Positions 8,881 through 17,028 of a DNA stretch of 64,000 bases are shown here, piece by piece. The stretch is from Legionella_C dresdenensis (GTDB lineage: Bacteria > Pseudomonadota > Gammaproteobacteria > Legionellales > Legionellaceae), in NCBI RefSeq assembly GCF_042649825.1, contig NZ_JBHSAB010000001.1, forward strand, positions 1 to 64,000, written 5' to 3'. The position numbers and the translations under genes are program-made. Below the pieces are notes generated by a model. That model did no database searches, was not told the origin of the DNA, and worked only from the letters and a program-made list of their open reading frames with translations. Within the stretch, counting starts at the first letter, position 1, and every line of letters starts with the position of its first letter.

Positions 8881-10399
8881 TCGTTTTACGCTTAATCCGG
8901 GCCAGTTGAAAATTGCCGATCTTGCCAGATTGACTGCAGAAAATACGCCGATTCAATTGGCCGAAGAGGCGTTAGCCAGAATTGACTCGGCCAATGCCTG
9001 TGTCAGGCAAGTTCTTGAAAATGACAAAATTGTTTATGGAATTAATACCGGTTTTGGTTCCTTGGCTAACCAGATAATTTCAGCTAATAATCTGAAACAG
9101 TTGCAACGCAACCTAATTCTGTCGCACGCATGCGGTACAGGTGATTTACTGGATAATGGTACTGCCAGACTGTTGCTGCTCCTTAAAATTAATAGCCTGG
9201 CGCAGGGATATTCCGGAGTCAGTCTTAAATTACTAAACTATTTAATCACGTTTAATAACCGCTCCATTATTCCCTGCATTCCAGCCAAAGGGTCAGTGGG
9301 CGCTTCAGGTGATCTTGCGCCACTTGCCCATATGTCGTTACCGTTATTAGGCGTAGGCGAAGTGTGTCATAACGGGAAGATTATTTCGGCGGAGGAGGGG
9401 CTGGCTATTGCCGGGTTGCCAGTGCTGGAATTAGAGCCAAAAGAAGGTTTGGCTTTGATTAATGGTTTACAGGCCTCAGCGGCGATTGCGATTCAGGCTT
9501 ATCTTAATGCTGAAAAGCTGTTTAATACTGCAATTATTGCTGGAGCGCTATCGGTTGATGCCGCCAACGGCAGTGATGTGCCATTTGATGCCAGAATTCA
9601 TCAGGCCAAAGGCTATAGACATCAAAGTGAAGTGGCGGCCTGGTATCGAGATTTGTTGGCTGGAAGCGCGATTCGGGAGTCGCATCGTCATTGTGAGCGA
9701 GTACAAGATCCCTATTCGTTAAGGTGTCAGCCGCAAATAATGGGTGCAGTATTGCATCAAATGGAATTCGTAAAAGAAACATTGGAAATTGAAGCTAACT
9801 CAGTCTCTGATAATCCATTGATTTTCCCGGAACAAGGAGAGATTTTGTCAGGCGGGAATTTTCACGGAGAAATGTTGGCAATGGCATCTGATAATCTGGC
9901 ATTGGCAATTGCTGAAATCGGAGCGGCAGCGGAAAGGCGTATTGCTTTATTGATTGATAAAAACTTTAGTGGTTTACCTGCCTATCTGGTAAAGGAGGGC
10001 GGGCTTAACTCCGGTTTTATGATCGCTCATGTAACAGCTGCCGCCTGTGCAAGTGACAATAAAGCGCTGGCACATCCGCATTCAGTCGACAGCTTGCCTA
10101 CTTCCGCAAATCAGGAAGACCATGTTTCAATGGCGACTAATGCGGCACGGCGGTTACATGCCATGATTGATAATACGGCAACGATATTGGCTATTGAATT
10201 GCTGGCTGCATGTCAGGGACTGGAGTTCCGTAAACCATTGCAAACTTCTTCAGCATTGCAAAAATATTATGCCGAAATTCGTCAGAACGTACCTGCTTAT
10301 GATCAGGATCGCTATTTCGCACCAGATATTGCAGTGATTAAGAATAAAATCTTACAAGGAGATTTTAAGCTTGATAACGTATATAATAACGCGATTTAA
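8873..10399 (+). CDS. hutH: Histidine ammonia-lyase
   Basis: First step of histidine degradation: L-histidine to trans-urocanate plus ammonia; cytosolic homotetramer. The 508-aa length fits. The self-forming MIO prosthetic group motif Ala-Ser-Gly is present in GSVGASGDLAPLAHMSLP, with the family blocks YGINTGFGSLAN near the N-terminus and SADNPLIF-like SVSDNPLIF. The start at 8873 (MTNRFTLNPG) overlaps the end of hutU and is preceded by GGAGGCAAGCC. The open frame runs 55 codons further upstream inside hutU, but that extension is not part of the family. Gene order hutU-hutH is the reverse of the order of the reactions. Confidence 0.97.
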   Translation: MTNRFTLNPGQLKIADLARLTAENTPIQLAEEALARIDSANACVRQVLENDKIVYGINTGFGSLANQIISANNLKQLQRNLILSHACGTGDLLDNGTARLLLLLKINSLAQGYSGVSLKLLNYLITFNNRSIIPCIPAKGSVGASGDLAPLAHMSLPLLGVGEVCHNGKIISAEEGLAIAGLPVLELEPKEGLALINGLQASAAIAIQAYLNAEKLFNTAIIAGALSVDAANGSDVPFDARIHQAKGYRHQSEVAAWYRDLLAGSAIRESHRHCERVQDPYSLRCQPQIMGAVLHQMEFVKETLEIEANSVSDNPLIFPEQGEILSGGNFHGEMLAMASDNLALAIAEIGAAAERRIALLIDKNFSGLPAYLVKEGGLNSGFMIAHVTAAACASDNKALAHPHSVDSLPTSANQEDHVSMATNAARRLHAMIDNTATILAIELLAACQGLEFRKPLQTSSALQKYYAEIRQNVPAYDQDRYFAPDIAVIKNKILQGDFKLDNVYNNAI

Positions 10400-10418
10400 T
10401 AGCATTCGGGAGTGAGCC

Positions 10419-10865
10419 ATTAACGAAATAACATTGCAGATTTTTACCGATGGAGCCTGTAAAGGAAATCCAGGCCCAGGGGGCTGGGGCGCTTTGTTGC
10501 GTTATGGTACACAGGAAAAAAAGCTCTATGGCGGTGAACAACTCACTACCAATAACCGAATGGAGTTAATGGCTGCAATTAAAGCGCTCGAAGCGGTAAA
10601 ACGTAGCTGCAAAATCGATCTGTTCACAGATTCGCAATATTTACGGCAAGGTATTACTGGCTGGATTTTCGGCTGGAAAAAAAATGGCTGGAAAAACTCC
10701 AAAAAAGAACCGGTAAAAAATGCCGATTTATGGCAACAACTGGATATACTTGCCAATCAGCATCAGATAACCTGGCATTGGGTCAAAGGACATTCCGGCC
10801 ATCCTGAGAATGAATTGGCTGATGAGTTGGCGAATCAAGCTATCAGAGAATTAACAGGTAATTAA
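10419..10865 (+). CDS. rnhA: Ribonuclease HI, apparently with a non-ATG start
   Basis: Cleaves RNA in RNA-DNA hybrids (R-loops, lagging-strand primers). All four catalytic carboxylates are in context: IFTDGACKGNPGPGG, NRMEL, TDSQYL and ENELADELA; the length of 144-148 aa is normal. There is no ATG. In frame are an ATT at 10419 (giving NEITLQIFTDGA) and a TTG at 10434 (giving QIFTDGA). The Shine-Dalgarno-like GGGAG at 10408-10412 is 6 bases before the ATT but 21 before the TTG, so I chose the ATT. An in-frame TGA at 10413 excludes anything further upstream. It follows hutH by a short gap and is 2 bp ahead of dnaQ, probably one transcript. Confidence 0.9.
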   Translation: MNEITLQIFTDGACKGNPGPGGWGALLRYGTQEKKLYGGEQLTTNNRMELMAAIKALEAVKRSCKIDLFTDSQYLRQGITGWIFGWKKNGWKNSKKEPVKNADLWQQLDILANQHQITWHWVKGHSGHPENELADELANQAIRELTGN

Positions 10866-10867
10866 TT

Positions 10868-11569
10868 ATGCGTCAAATTGTTCTCGATACGGAAACAACC
10901 GGGATCAGCCATGAAACCGGACATCGGATTATTGAAATTGGTTGCGTTGAAATTATTGATCGCAAGCTAACCGGTAATCATTATCATGTCTATCTTAATC
11001 CAGAGAGGGAAGTGGACGAGGGGGCGTTTCGCGTTCATGGCATAAGCACCCAATTTTTACAAGACAAACCGCTTTTTAAGACTATAGTTCAGGAGTTTAT
11101 TGATTATATCGCTGGCGCTGAACTGGTTATCCATAATGCAGCGTTTGACGTTGGTTTTATTAATGCTGAGCTTGGGCTGCTAAAATGGCAGAAAAATCTT
11201 TCTCATTACTGCACAGTAGTTGATACCCTGATGTTGGCACGCGAAAAGCATCCCGGCCAGCGGAATAGTCTGGATGCTTTGTGTAAGCGCTATGACATTG
11301 ATAATTCAAACCGTCAGCTGCACGGCGCGTTACTTGACGCGGAAATTCTGGCATCTGTCTATCTGGCCATGACTGGCGGACAAGGAAGCCTGTTTGATGA
11401 GGTCAGCACGATTGCGGTTAATAAGCATGCAGCTGCAGTATCAGTGATAGAAAAGCTGACTTCTAATTCACCAGTGCTTTATCCAGATGATGCTGAATTG
11501 GAGCAACATAACAATTTTTTGGAATTTTTAGTAAAAAAATCAGGCATTAACCGTTGGGAAACAAATTAA
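10868..11569 (+). CDS. dnaQ: DNA polymerase III epsilon subunit (proofreading 3'-5' exonuclease)
   Basis: Proofreading exonuclease of the replicative polymerase core. The 233-aa protein shows ExoI DTETTG at residues 7-12, ExoII HNAAFDVGFI, and ExoIII HGALLDAEILASVYL with catalytic His and Asp (DEDDh class). The C-terminal tail, which in E. coli binds the alpha subunit, is present but diverged. ATG at 10868 lies 2 bp after the rnhA stop. In E. coli rnhA and dnaQ are divergent neighbours; here they are in tandem. Confidence 0.96.
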   Translation: MRQIVLDTETTGISHETGHRIIEIGCVEIIDRKLTGNHYHVYLNPEREVDEGAFRVHGISTQFLQDKPLFKTIVQEFIDYIAGAELVIHNAAFDVGFINAELGLLKWQKNLSHYCTVVDTLMLAREKHPGQRNSLDALCKRYDIDNSNRQLHGALLDAEILASVYLAMTGGQGSLFDEVSTIAVNKHAAAVSVIEKLTSNSPVLYPDDAELEQHNNFLEFLVKKSGINRWETN

Positions 11570-11620
11570 AACTGGAACTGTGCTTTTATTGTTCTATATT
11601 TAGGTTAGTAAACCTCGACA

Positions 11621-12139
11621 ATGGAACTAAGTATGGAAACAATAAGCACGAAAAAAGGGTTGTTGTCATTTTTTTTAGCCTTTGTATCTTTTACAGCCAC
11701 ACAGTCCAGTGTTGCGAACACCTCATTGAGCAGTTCGTCTAAACTGACTGTTGCGTCCAATACTTTTATTTTTAACCCTAAAAGCCTTACCTGGAGTGCA
11801 GTCAACTCGAATGGCAAGGTCATTCGCTCAGGCAAAGCATCTGGCGGCAGTAAATATTGCCGCGATATCGGCCGCGCATGCAAAACGCCAAGTGGTACTT
11901 ACAGTATAATCCACAAACGTGGCGCCGATTGCCGCTCAAGCCGTTATCCGGTAGGCCGTGGTGGAGCCAAAATGCCTTACTGTATGTTTTTTAGTAAGTA
12001 TTACGCAATTCACGGTTCTTACGAAGTACCAAACTACAATGCCAGCCACGGTTGTATCCGTGTTAAACCGCATGATGCTTTGTGGTTGCATCAGAACTTT
12101 ATAAAAATTGGCACTAAAGTCATTGTTAAACCATATTAA
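11621..12139 (+). CDS. L,D-transpeptidase, YkuD family, EnhA-like
   Basis: Exported murein-modifying enzyme expected to form 3-3 cross-links or attach proteins to peptidoglycan. Residues 1-35 form a signal peptide (hydrophobic core LLSFFLAFVSFTA, cleavage around SVA-NT). The YkuD domain follows, with the catalytic motif HGSYEVPNYNASHGCIRV (His and Cys in place). The protein is 172 aa from the ATG at 11621; an ATG four codons later (11633) is equally possible. Cysteines in KYCRD, RACKT, DCRSS and PYCMF suggest disulfides in the periplasm. It resembles the Legionella 'enhanced entry' EnhA family; that link is by family resemblance, and a role in host entry is not shown here. Confidence 0.88.
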   Translation: MELSMETISTKKGLLSFFLAFVSFTATQSSVANTSLSSSSKLTVASNTFIFNPKSLTWSAVNSNGKVIRSGKASGGSKYCRDIGRACKTPSGTYSIIHKRGADCRSSRYPVGRGGAKMPYCMFFSKYYAIHGSYEVPNYNASHGCIRVKPHDALWLHQNFIKIGTKVIVKPY

Positions 12140-12245
12140 TAAACCACCGCAGGTTGGAAAATTGGGCTTCACAGCCCAACCCACATCAGGATTCCTGCAT
12201 TTGATTCGTGTAGGTTGGCTGTAAAGCCCAACACTCATTTTCCTT
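12140..12245. repeat. Paired TTGGGCTnnACAGCCCAA palindromic repeats
   Basis: Two hairpins, TTGGGCTTCACAGCCCAA and GGCTGTAAAGCCCAAC, are separated by about 45 bp and preceded and followed by CAGGTTGG/GTAGGTTGG. They belong to the same family as the ends of the 269-bp element and the copies near 28.1, 35.7 and 54.4 kb. Placed between two same-strand genes, they could end the upstream transcript. Confidence 0.65.
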
Positions 12246-12329
12246 GTTTATTAAAACACATATTTTCCTCTCAGGCTCAAGTCAGTTATATTTATAAAGC
12301 CCCATTTATTTGCCCTAAGGATTACGATT

Positions 12330-13298
12330 ATGTCTTTAAAAATATTATCAGTTGAGGAAGTAAAGCAGAGCATAACCATGGCGCATGCTATTAATGCAAT
12401 GGAAAGGGCTTTTATCCAATTAGCCAATAAGCAGGTTGTCCTGCCCTTAAGAACCAGTGTTGCAATTGAAGAAGAAAATGCAGTGACGCTGACAATGCCG
12501 GCATATCTTGCCAGGGAAAAGGCACTGGGGCTTAAAGTGGTTTCCGTTTTTCCTGATAATATCGCAAAAAATAAACCGGCTATTGCTGGTTTTATCATGC
12601 TGCTTGACGCAACCACTGGTGAACCGCGAGCTTTAATGGATGCAGGCTATTTAACCGCATTAAGGACAGGGGCAGTTTCTGGCCTGGCAACAAAATATTT
12701 TGCTCCAATAAATGCAAGCCATGTCGCTATCATTGGTTCAGGAGTACAGGCAAGAACCCAACTTGAGGCAGTTGCAGCTGTTCGTCCAATTGAACAGGTT
12801 TCTGTCTGGTCAAGAACACGTGAAAATGCAGTAAATTTTGCGCACAGCATTGAACATCAATACGATGTTCTGATATGCGATACCATATCAGAAGCCGTAA
12901 AATCAGCAGACATTATCTGTTCCGCGACCAACAGTACTGAGCCGCTCATTCATCTCAAAGAGCTTAAGCCGCATGCGCATATCAACGCCATCGGATCCCA
13001 TTCACGAGCTATGATGGAAATTGCGCCAGAAGTTCTGGAGCGCTCAGTGGTTATTGCCGACCAGTTACAGGCAGCCCTCGCTGAATCAGGAGAAATTATT
13101 GCCGCAATTGAACAAAATCGATTAAAGCCTGATGCGATTATTGAGTTTGGCAACTGGTTATTGCATAAAAAGGAGGATTATAAGAATAAGCTAACGGTAT
13201 TTAAGTCAGTCGGTCTTGCAATTCAGGATATAGCTGTGGCTGATGAGGTTTATAAAAATGCCTCAAGGGATAAGCTTGGCTTTGATTTTTCTTTTTAA
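12330..13298 (+). CDS. Ornithine cyclodeaminase / mu-crystallin family NAD(P)-dependent enzyme
   Basis: Family members are ornithine cyclodeaminases, alanine dehydrogenases or imine reductases; which reaction applies cannot be decided here. The 322-aa protein has the usual fold order: an N-terminal substrate domain with LPLRTSV, a GYLTALRTGAVSGLATKYFA block, and the dinucleotide-binding VAIIGSGVQARTQLEAV near residue 130. The C-terminal half carries SAEP-like ADIICSATNSTEPL and NAIGSHSR. It is a single gene with an ATG at 12330 preceded by AAGGA. The downstream flank is the 269-bp repeat element. Confidence 0.85.
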   Translation: MSLKILSVEEVKQSITMAHAINAMERAFIQLANKQVVLPLRTSVAIEEENAVTLTMPAYLAREKALGLKVVSVFPDNIAKNKPAIAGFIMLLDATTGEPRALMDAGYLTALRTGAVSGLATKYFAPINASHVAIIGSGVQARTQLEAVAAVRPIEQVSVWSRTRENAVNFAHSIEHQYDVLICDTISEAVKSADIICSATNSTEPLIHLKELKPHAHINAIGSHSRAMMEIAPEVLERSVVIADQLQAALAESGEIIAAIEQNRLKPDAIIEFGNWLLHKKEDYKNKLTVFKSVGLAIQDIAVADEVYKNASRDKLGFDFSF

Positions 13299-13304
13299 GG
13301 GAGT

Positions 13305-13573
13305 GTTGGGCTTTACAGCCCATATCCGTCAAGCTAAGGAATTAAATTTCTACATTTCACAATATCGTTCGGGCTGAGGAAGCGCTTTAGCGCTGTCTCG
13401 AAGCCTGTGGTACAGTGCCACGCCTTCGAGACAAATGCTCCGCATTTTCCTCAGGCCGAACGAATATGTGCTGTAAAACCCATAGCAGGCAGTTAAGGAA
13501 TTTTGTACATTTACTATTCTAATTTCCTGTGTACCTGGCTTAGCTTGACGGCCAATGGGCTTTACAGCCCAAC
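13305..13573. mobile_element. MITE-like 269-bp element with terminal inverted repeats, copy A
   Basis: The ends form imperfect terminal inverted repeats of about 34 bp. The left begins GTTGGGCTTTACAGCCCAT and continues to CCGTCAAGCTAAG; the right is its complement (CTTAGCTTGACGG to ATGGGCTTTACAGCCCAAC). Inside lies a 97-bp core (13366-13462) with its own inverted ends, CGTTCGGGC / GGCCGAACG. The copy at 41212-41479 is nearly identical end to end. No coding capacity is visible, so any movement would need a transposase in trans. Target-site duplication is not obvious. Confidence 0.85.
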
Positions 13574-13597
13574 CTACTCTGTTTTATCCATCTCGCT

Positions 13598-13978
13598 TTA
13601 TTCGTCGTCGTCCATACTAAATGAAGAACCACAACCGCAGGTTGTTTTGGCATTCGGATTGCGAATAACAAACTGCTCGCCCTGAATGCCTTTTACATAA
13701 TCAACTTCGGCATTTTTTAAAAATTGATAGCTCATAGAATCAACCAATAATTTGACAGTGCTCTTGCCATCCGTGCAGTGCTGGGTAATCACGGTATCAT
13801 CTTCTTCATTGATTACTTCATCAAAAGTAAAGCCATACTCAAAGCCTGAGCAACCGCCGCCAGAAATATAAATTCTTAAATTCAGGTTGGGATTCTTTTC
13901 TTCTGCGATAAGGGAGGCAACTTTATCTGCCGCGCTGACAGAAAATAGAATACCGTCTGATGTTGTTGTTGCGTCCAT
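13598..13978 (-). CDS. erpA: Iron-sulfur cluster insertion protein ErpA
   Basis: A-type carrier delivering Fe-S clusters to client enzymes such as those of isoprenoid synthesis. The three ligand cysteines are present: C43 in GGGCSGFEYGF and C114/C116 in TTCGCGSSF near the C-terminus. The 126-aa length includes a short N-terminal extension and an acidic DDDE tail. GGAGTAAC precedes the ATG. It lies 39 bp downstream of mnmA on the same strand, so the two may be co-transcribed. Confidence 0.95.
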   Translation of the reverse strand: MDATTTSDGILFSVSAADKVASLIAEEKNPNLNLRIYISGGGCSGFEYGFTFDEVINEEDDTVITQHCTDGKSTVKLLVDSMSYQFLKNAEVDYVKGIQGEQFVIRNPNAKTTCGCGSSFSMDDDE

Positions 13979-14017
13979 TGTTACTCCAAAATAATGTATG
14001 ATATTAAGTTTACTATA

Positions 14018-15091
14018 TTATCGAATAATTTGTTCTATTACAGCACCGCCCAGACACTGGTTTTTATCGTAAAACACAATATATTGTCCAGGCGTCACGG
14101 CTCGTTGCGGCTCTGAAAACATGACATAATATTGCCCATTGTCTTCAGGAGAAATAACACAAGCCTGATCGGGTTGACGATAACGGGTTTTGGCATAGCA
14201 TGTCAGCGGTAATTGTTCCTGACAATCTGCCAGCCAATGGATAGACCCGCAGATCAAACCGTTAGCATACAGCATAGGATGATCACTACCTTGAGCTACC
14301 AGTAAGGTATTGGTTTTTGTGTCTTTATCAACGACATACCAGGGTTCATCTGTCGCAGATTGACGGCCGCCGATCCCGAGGCCTTGTCTTTGTCCTAAGG
14401 TATAGAACATTAAACCGTCATGAGTGCCTAATAATTCTCCCGCAGTACTTCTAATTTCACCCGGTTTAGCCAAAATAAATTCCTGTAAAAAGGTTTTAAA
14501 TCGACGCTCCCCGATAAAGCAAATTCCGGTGGAATCTTTTTTATCGTGCGTGATCAATCCTAATTGTCTGGCAAACTCTCTGATCTCGGATTTATGATAA
14601 TCGCCAATTGGGAAAAGGCTTTTATTCAGTGCAGCTCTGTCAATAGCGTGTAAAAAATAGGTTTGGTCTTTATCGCGGTCTTTAGCTTTCAGCAGGGCGC
14701 CGTTTTTTACCCGGGCATAGTGGCCAGTAGCAATATAATCCGCGCCAAGGGTCATGGCATGGTTTAGAAAAGCATTAAACTTGATTTCTTTATTGCATAA
14801 AACATCAGGATTCGGGGTTCGTCCCATTTCATACTCATGCAGAAAATGAGTAAAAACCCGCTGCCAGTAGGTTTCTGCGAAATTGACCGCATGCAAGGGA
14901 ATGCCAATCTGTGAAGCGACAGCCTGGGCATCAGCCAAATCAATGGCTGCAGCACAATATTCGTTGGTATCGTCCTGTTCCCAGTTTTTCATGAACAAGC
15001 CTTCAACCTGATAGCCCTGTTCTTTTAACAGCCAGGCAGCAACTGAGGAGTCTACCCCCCCTGACATCCCAACAATAACTTTTGCTTTCAT
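14018..15091 (-). CDS. mnmA: tRNA-specific 2-thiouridylase MnmA
   Basis: Adds sulfur at position 2 of the wobble uridine (U34) in tRNA-Lys, -Glu and -Gln. The 357-aa protein has the PP-loop GMSGGVDSSVAAWLL (residues 8-22), the first catalytic cysteine C99 in RTPNPDVLCNKEIKF, and the second, C191, in STGICFIGER. The C-terminal beta-barrel ends QCLGGAVIEQ. A partner in the same modification, mnmC, lies near the right end of the window. Normal length and no defects seen. Confidence 0.97.
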   Translation of the reverse strand: MKAKVIVGMSGGVDSSVAAWLLKEQGYQVEGLFMKNWEQDDTNEYCAAAIDLADAQAVASQIGIPLHAVNFAETYWQRVFTHFLHEYEMGRTPNPDVLCNKEIKFNAFLNHAMTLGADYIATGHYARVKNGALLKAKDRDKDQTYFLHAIDRAALNKSLFPIGDYHKSEIREFARQLGLITHDKKDSTGICFIGERRFKTFLQEFILAKPGEIRSTAGELLGTHDGLMFYTLGQRQGLGIGGRQSATDEPWYVVDKDTKTNTLLVAQGSDHPMLYANGLICGSIHWLADCQEQLPLTCYAKTRYRQPDQACVISPEDNGQYYVMFSEPQRAVTPGQYIVFYDKNQCLGGAVIEQIIR

Positions 15092-15235
15092 GTGCTTTTA
15101 GGTTCTAAAAAAAGGCATATTGTAACCTATTTTTATATTTTTATAAATCGAATCAAATAAATCTATCTAATCTGGCATCGATTGTCAGGAATCGAATACT
15201 CGATTTTCTACCTACAAGAAATAGCAATACTATGA

Positions 15236-15241
15236 TATAAT
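15236..15241 (+). promoter_or_regulatory. Candidate -10 box upstream of yceD
   Basis: A perfect TATAAT lies 29 bp before the yceD ATG in the divergent mnmA-yceD gap. The hexamer 17 bp upstream (TACAAG) is a poor -35, so this is a candidate only. It would drive the whole ribosome/fatty-acid block. Confidence 0.35.
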
Positions 15242-15269
15242 CCTTTTTTTAACGCTATTTGTACAGAAA

Positions 15270-15707
15270 ATGCTTATCAACCTAAAAAATATAACCAACA
15301 GCAATACTGTAGAGCATGTCCGCCTGACTCTTACTGAACGGCTGCCGGAAAAAATTCATTCTCCCTGTGAGGTTGATTGTGCTTATCAGATTACAGCGCG
15401 TGACGGTTATTATTTGCTTGATCTGACAGTGAAAGGGGATTTGGTTATTAATTGCCAGCGTTGCCTGAAAGAGTTTCATGCCTTATGCGACAGTAATGTA
15501 ATGATTGCGTTGTGCGAGACGGATGAACAGGCTAATGAGTTGATGGAATCGTATGAATGTGTCGTGTTATCAAATCGTTATCAATTTGATTTATTGGAAA
15601 CAGTGACTGATGAATTATATCTTTGCACACCGGATTATCATGCAGATTTTAATGATTGTGACCCGCAAACAGAGCGTTATCTGAACGAACAAAAGCATGA
15701 AATATAA
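15270..15707 (+). CDS. yceD: YceD family (DUF177) 23S rRNA accumulation protein
   Basis: YceD-type proteins are needed for normal 23S rRNA levels and are almost always encoded before rpmF. The 145-aa product shows the family pattern, with CQRCLKEF as the central cysteine pair and a C-terminal DCDPQTER segment. ATG at 15270. It leads the run yceD-rpmF-plsX-fab, which confirms the call. Its molecular role is less certain than its family. Confidence 0.92.
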   Translation: MLINLKNITNSNTVEHVRLTLTERLPEKIHSPCEVDCAYQITARDGYYLLDLTVKGDLVINCQRCLKEFHALCDSNVMIALCETDEQANELMESYECVVLSNRYQFDLLETVTDELYLCTPDYHADFNDCDPQTERYLNEQKHEI

Positions 15708-15793
15708 TATTTTCTGCAAGTAGTACTTGGATTACCGAAAAAAAATAGGTAATATTCCGCCCTAACAAATACAAATTGCCTAGGAGTAATGCA

Positions 15794-15994
15794 ATGGCTG
15801 TAGCCCAAAATAAAAAATCACGTTCAAGACGTGACATGCGTCGTTCACACGATGCTTTAACCGCACCTACATTATCTGTAGATCCTACAACAGGTGAAAC
15901 TCATCTGCGTCACCATATTACACCTGATGGTTACTATCGTGGTCGTAAGGTACTGGATACAGACGCTGCTTACGAAGAAGAAGAAAAAGAGTAA
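15794..15994 (+). CDS. rpmF: Ribosomal protein bL32
   Basis: 66-aa large-subunit protein beginning MAVAQNKKSRSRRDMRRSHD, the canonical bL32 start. The ATG at 15794 has AGGAG at 15782-15786 with good spacing; the in-frame TTG at 15776 is rejected. The C-terminus is unusually acidic (EEEEKE). The zinc-binding cysteines found in some bL32 proteins are absent, so this is the zinc-free type. Confidence 0.97.
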   Translation: MAVAQNKKSRSRRDMRRSHDALTAPTLSVDPTTGETHLRHHITPDGYYRGRKVLDTDAAYEEEEKE

Positions 15995-15999
15995 TACCA

Positions 16000-17028
16000 T
16001 TGAAAAATATCACCATTGCTATCGATGCGATGGGCGGGGATCATGGCCTGTGCGTCATAATCCCTGCTTGTGCACGCGCAGCTAAAAACAACCCGGACCT
16101 GAGATTGTTGTTAGTAGGTGATCAGACTCAGGTAGAAGCGCATCTTAAAAAGCAGGGGCTGTCCGATTCCAGTCAATTTAGCATAATTCATGCGTCAGAA
16201 GTTGTTGGAATGGATGAATTGCCATCTCATGCGATGCGCAATAAAAAAGATTCGTCAATGCGAGTCGCTATTAACCTTGTGAAAAACGGCCAGGCACAGG
16301 CATGTGTTAGTGCAGGTAACACAGGTGCGTTAATGGCGACTGCGCGTTTTGTTCTTAAAACATTGCCCGGCATCGATCGCCCCGCGATTATTGCCGAAAT
16401 GCCAACCATGCAAGGGAAAACCCGAGTGATGGATCTGGGGGCAAATGTCGATTCATGTGCGGAACATCTTTTTCAATTTGCTGTTATGGGCTCTGCGCTC
16501 ATTCAGGCTGTTGATAAGAAAGATAATCCCAAAATTGCTCTGCTGAACATCGGCGTTGAAGAAATCAAAGGCAATGATCAGGTTAAGCGTACTGCCCATA
16601 TGCTGGCTGAATGCAGTCTGTTGAATTACGTTGGTTATGTGGAAGGCGATGATTTCTACAGCGGTAATGTTGATCTGGTTGTTTGTGACGGTTTTGTCGG
16701 TAACGTTGCCCTGAAAGCAAGTGAAGGGTTAGCCAAGCTGATGCAGTCCGTACTTAAAGAATCACTTTCAAGAAATTTATATGCCAGGACAGCCGGGTTA
16801 GTAGCTTTGCCTGCGCTCGGTCATTTGAAAAAACGCATGGATCCTGCGCGTTATAACGGTGCCAGCTTACTGGGCCTTAACGGTATTGTTATTAAGAGTC
16901 ATGGCGGAGCGAATGATTTTGCTTTTCAAAATGCGATTGAACAGGCTGCGCTTCAGGTAAAAAATAATGTTGTTGACTTGGTAAGAGATCAAATTACAGA
17001 CTTTATCAATCAAGGTTTATTACTATGA
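16000..17028 (+). CDS. plsX: Phosphate acyltransferase PlsX
   Basis: Makes acyl-phosphate from acyl-ACP for phospholipid synthesis; a peripheral cytosolic enzyme. 342 aa; begins MKNITIAIDAMGGDHG with a TTG start at 16000, five bases after the rpmF stop. Family blocks SAGNTGALMATARF, LLNIGVEEIKGND and VCDGFVGNVALKASEG are intact. The stop overlaps the fabH start (ATGA), indicating translational coupling. Confidence 0.96.
   Translation: MKNITIAIDAMGGDHGLCVIIPACARAAKNNPDLRLLLVGDQTQVEAHLKKQGLSDSSQFSIIHASEVVGMDELPSHAMRNKKDSSMRVAINLVKNGQAQACVSAGNTGALMATARFVLKTLPGIDRPAIIAEMPTMQGKTRVMDLGANVDSCAEHLFQFAVMGSALIQAVDKKDNPKIALLNIGVEEIKGNDQVKRTAHMLAECSLLNYVGYVEGDDFYSGNVDLVVCDGFVGNVALKASEGLAKLMQSVLKESLSRNLYARTAGLVALPALGHLKKRMDPARYNGASLLGLNGIVIKSHGGANDFAFQNAIEQAALQVKNNVVDLVRDQITDFINQGLLL

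Noticed and set aside
13305..13573. CRISPR or phage attachment site explanation for the repeats at 13.3 and 41.2 kb
   Set aside because: There are no short regularly spaced repeats with unique spacers, no cas genes and no integrase or tRNA beside them; TIRs fit a MITE better.
15092..15269. tRNA or small-RNA gene in the mnmA-yceD gap
   Set aside because: No cloverleaf, no TTCGAATC-type T-arm; the gap holds only AT-rich divergent promoter sequence.
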